Of a stretch of DNA of 64,000 nt, positions 63,824 to 64,000 are shown piece by piece. This DNA comes from Sphingomonas profundi (GTDB lineage: Bacteria > Pseudomonadota > Alphaproteobacteria > Sphingomonadales > Sphingomonadaceae). The position numbers were made by a program, and so were the translations under genes. Position 1 is the first letter of the stretch; each line of letters begins with the position of its first letter. Below the pieces are notes generated by a model, which saw only the letters and a list, made by a program, of their open reading frames with translations, searched no databases and was not told the DNA's origin. The stretch lies in contig NZ_CP046535.1 in the NCBI RefSeq assembly GCF_009739515.1, forward strand, positions 2,666,001-2,730,000, in the 5' to 3' direction.

Positions 63824-64000
63824 CTACAGCCCCGCGATCGCGGCGCAGAGCGCGGCGATGTCCGCCTCCGTCTGGTTCCATGAAACGACGAAGCGCGCCT
63901 CGCCCTCCGCCCAGTCGTGGAAGGCGAAGCCGCGCGCGCGCAACCCCGCCGCCTCCGTGGCCGACAGGCGCAGGAACACCTCGTTCGCCTCCACCCGGTG
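63824..64000 (-). CDS. Low-specificity L-threonine aldolase, C-terminal fragment
   Basis: The gene is cut by the right edge; 58 codons of the C-terminus are seen. VEANEVFLRLSATEAAGLRA, FAFHDWAEGEARFVVSW and the NQTEADIAAL segment fit PLP-dependent threonine aldolases that split threonine to glycine and acetaldehyde. The PLP lysine is outside. It ends five bases before the transporter start, so both are likely in one operon. Confidence 0.78.
   Translation of the reverse strand, partial: HRVEANEVFLRLSATEAAGLRARGFAFHDWAEGEARFVVSWNQTEADIAALCAAIAGL

Overview
The window looks like a chromosomal segment of a sphingomonad (Sphingomonadales, Alphaproteobacteria, most likely Sphingomonas or a close relative). 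This rests on the very high GC content with strong GC bias at third codon positions, the tatABC-scpBA-nagZ-SPOR-argS order, the PhyR/NepR/EcfG general stress response locus, the UrcA-family protein, the ScfR-type regulator and short palindromic repeats of a kind common in these genomes. I saw no phage, plasmid, insertion sequence, CRISPR array, rRNA or tRNA gene. Both ends cut genes: an alpha/beta hydrolase on the left and a probable threonine aldolase on the right.

Layout. 1-9.7 kb: MFS exporter with cysteine synthase, two secreted proteins, an acyl-CoA dehydrogenase with a MerR regulator, hisI, two small basic or polar proteins, purF, an SDR oxidoreductase and a DUF2256 zinc-ribbon protein that seems to use an ACG start. 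9.7-18.3 kb: cyclopropane fatty acid synthase, photolyase, a korA-korB-secreted-protein operon, a DUF815 ATPase and an M20 amidohydrolase. 18.3-20.6 kb: an HWE sensor kinase with a FAT GUY-like single-domain response regulator. 20.8-31 kb: ScfR-like regulator, YbjN-proC, a UbiK/BMFP-family protein, TspO, TlyA, RBBP9-type hydrolase, GFA protein, dxs, zur-merC and ctaA. 31-32.8 kb: rplM-rpsI, then a DUF2306 membrane gene interrupted by an in-frame amber codon. 32.8-46.9 kb: phosphoesterase, TIM-barrel isomerase, small monooxygenase, OmpA protein, uvrA, lipoprotein hydrolase, transglutaminase, UrcA, glycosyltransferase, a second GFA protein, a LytS/LytTR pair and two small proteins. 46.9-51.6 kb: an Mfd-type helicase, a 26-residue membrane peptide and an ICMT-like membrane protein. 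51.7-56.1 kb: the general stress response core (ecfG, a 45-residue membrane protein, phyR, nepR with a TTG start, a PhyP-like kinase) and an entericidin-like lipoprotein. 56.2-64 kb: tatC-tatB-tatA, scpB-scpA, nagZ, SPOR protein, argS, DMT exporter and partial threonine aldolase.

The most interesting theme is regulatory. GGAAC-N16/17-GTT promoter-like sites, the type recognised by EcfG sigma factors, occur upstream of or within the stress core and also before several unlinked genes: an acidic protein gene (45903), the HWE kinase/FAT GUY pair (20626), the Mfd-type helicase (50102) and a transglutaminase (40510). This suggests that much of the window belongs to one stress regulon, including a possible feedback loop from EcfG to a sensory module that acts on PhyR. 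All regulatory claims come from reading the sequence and were not tested statistically.
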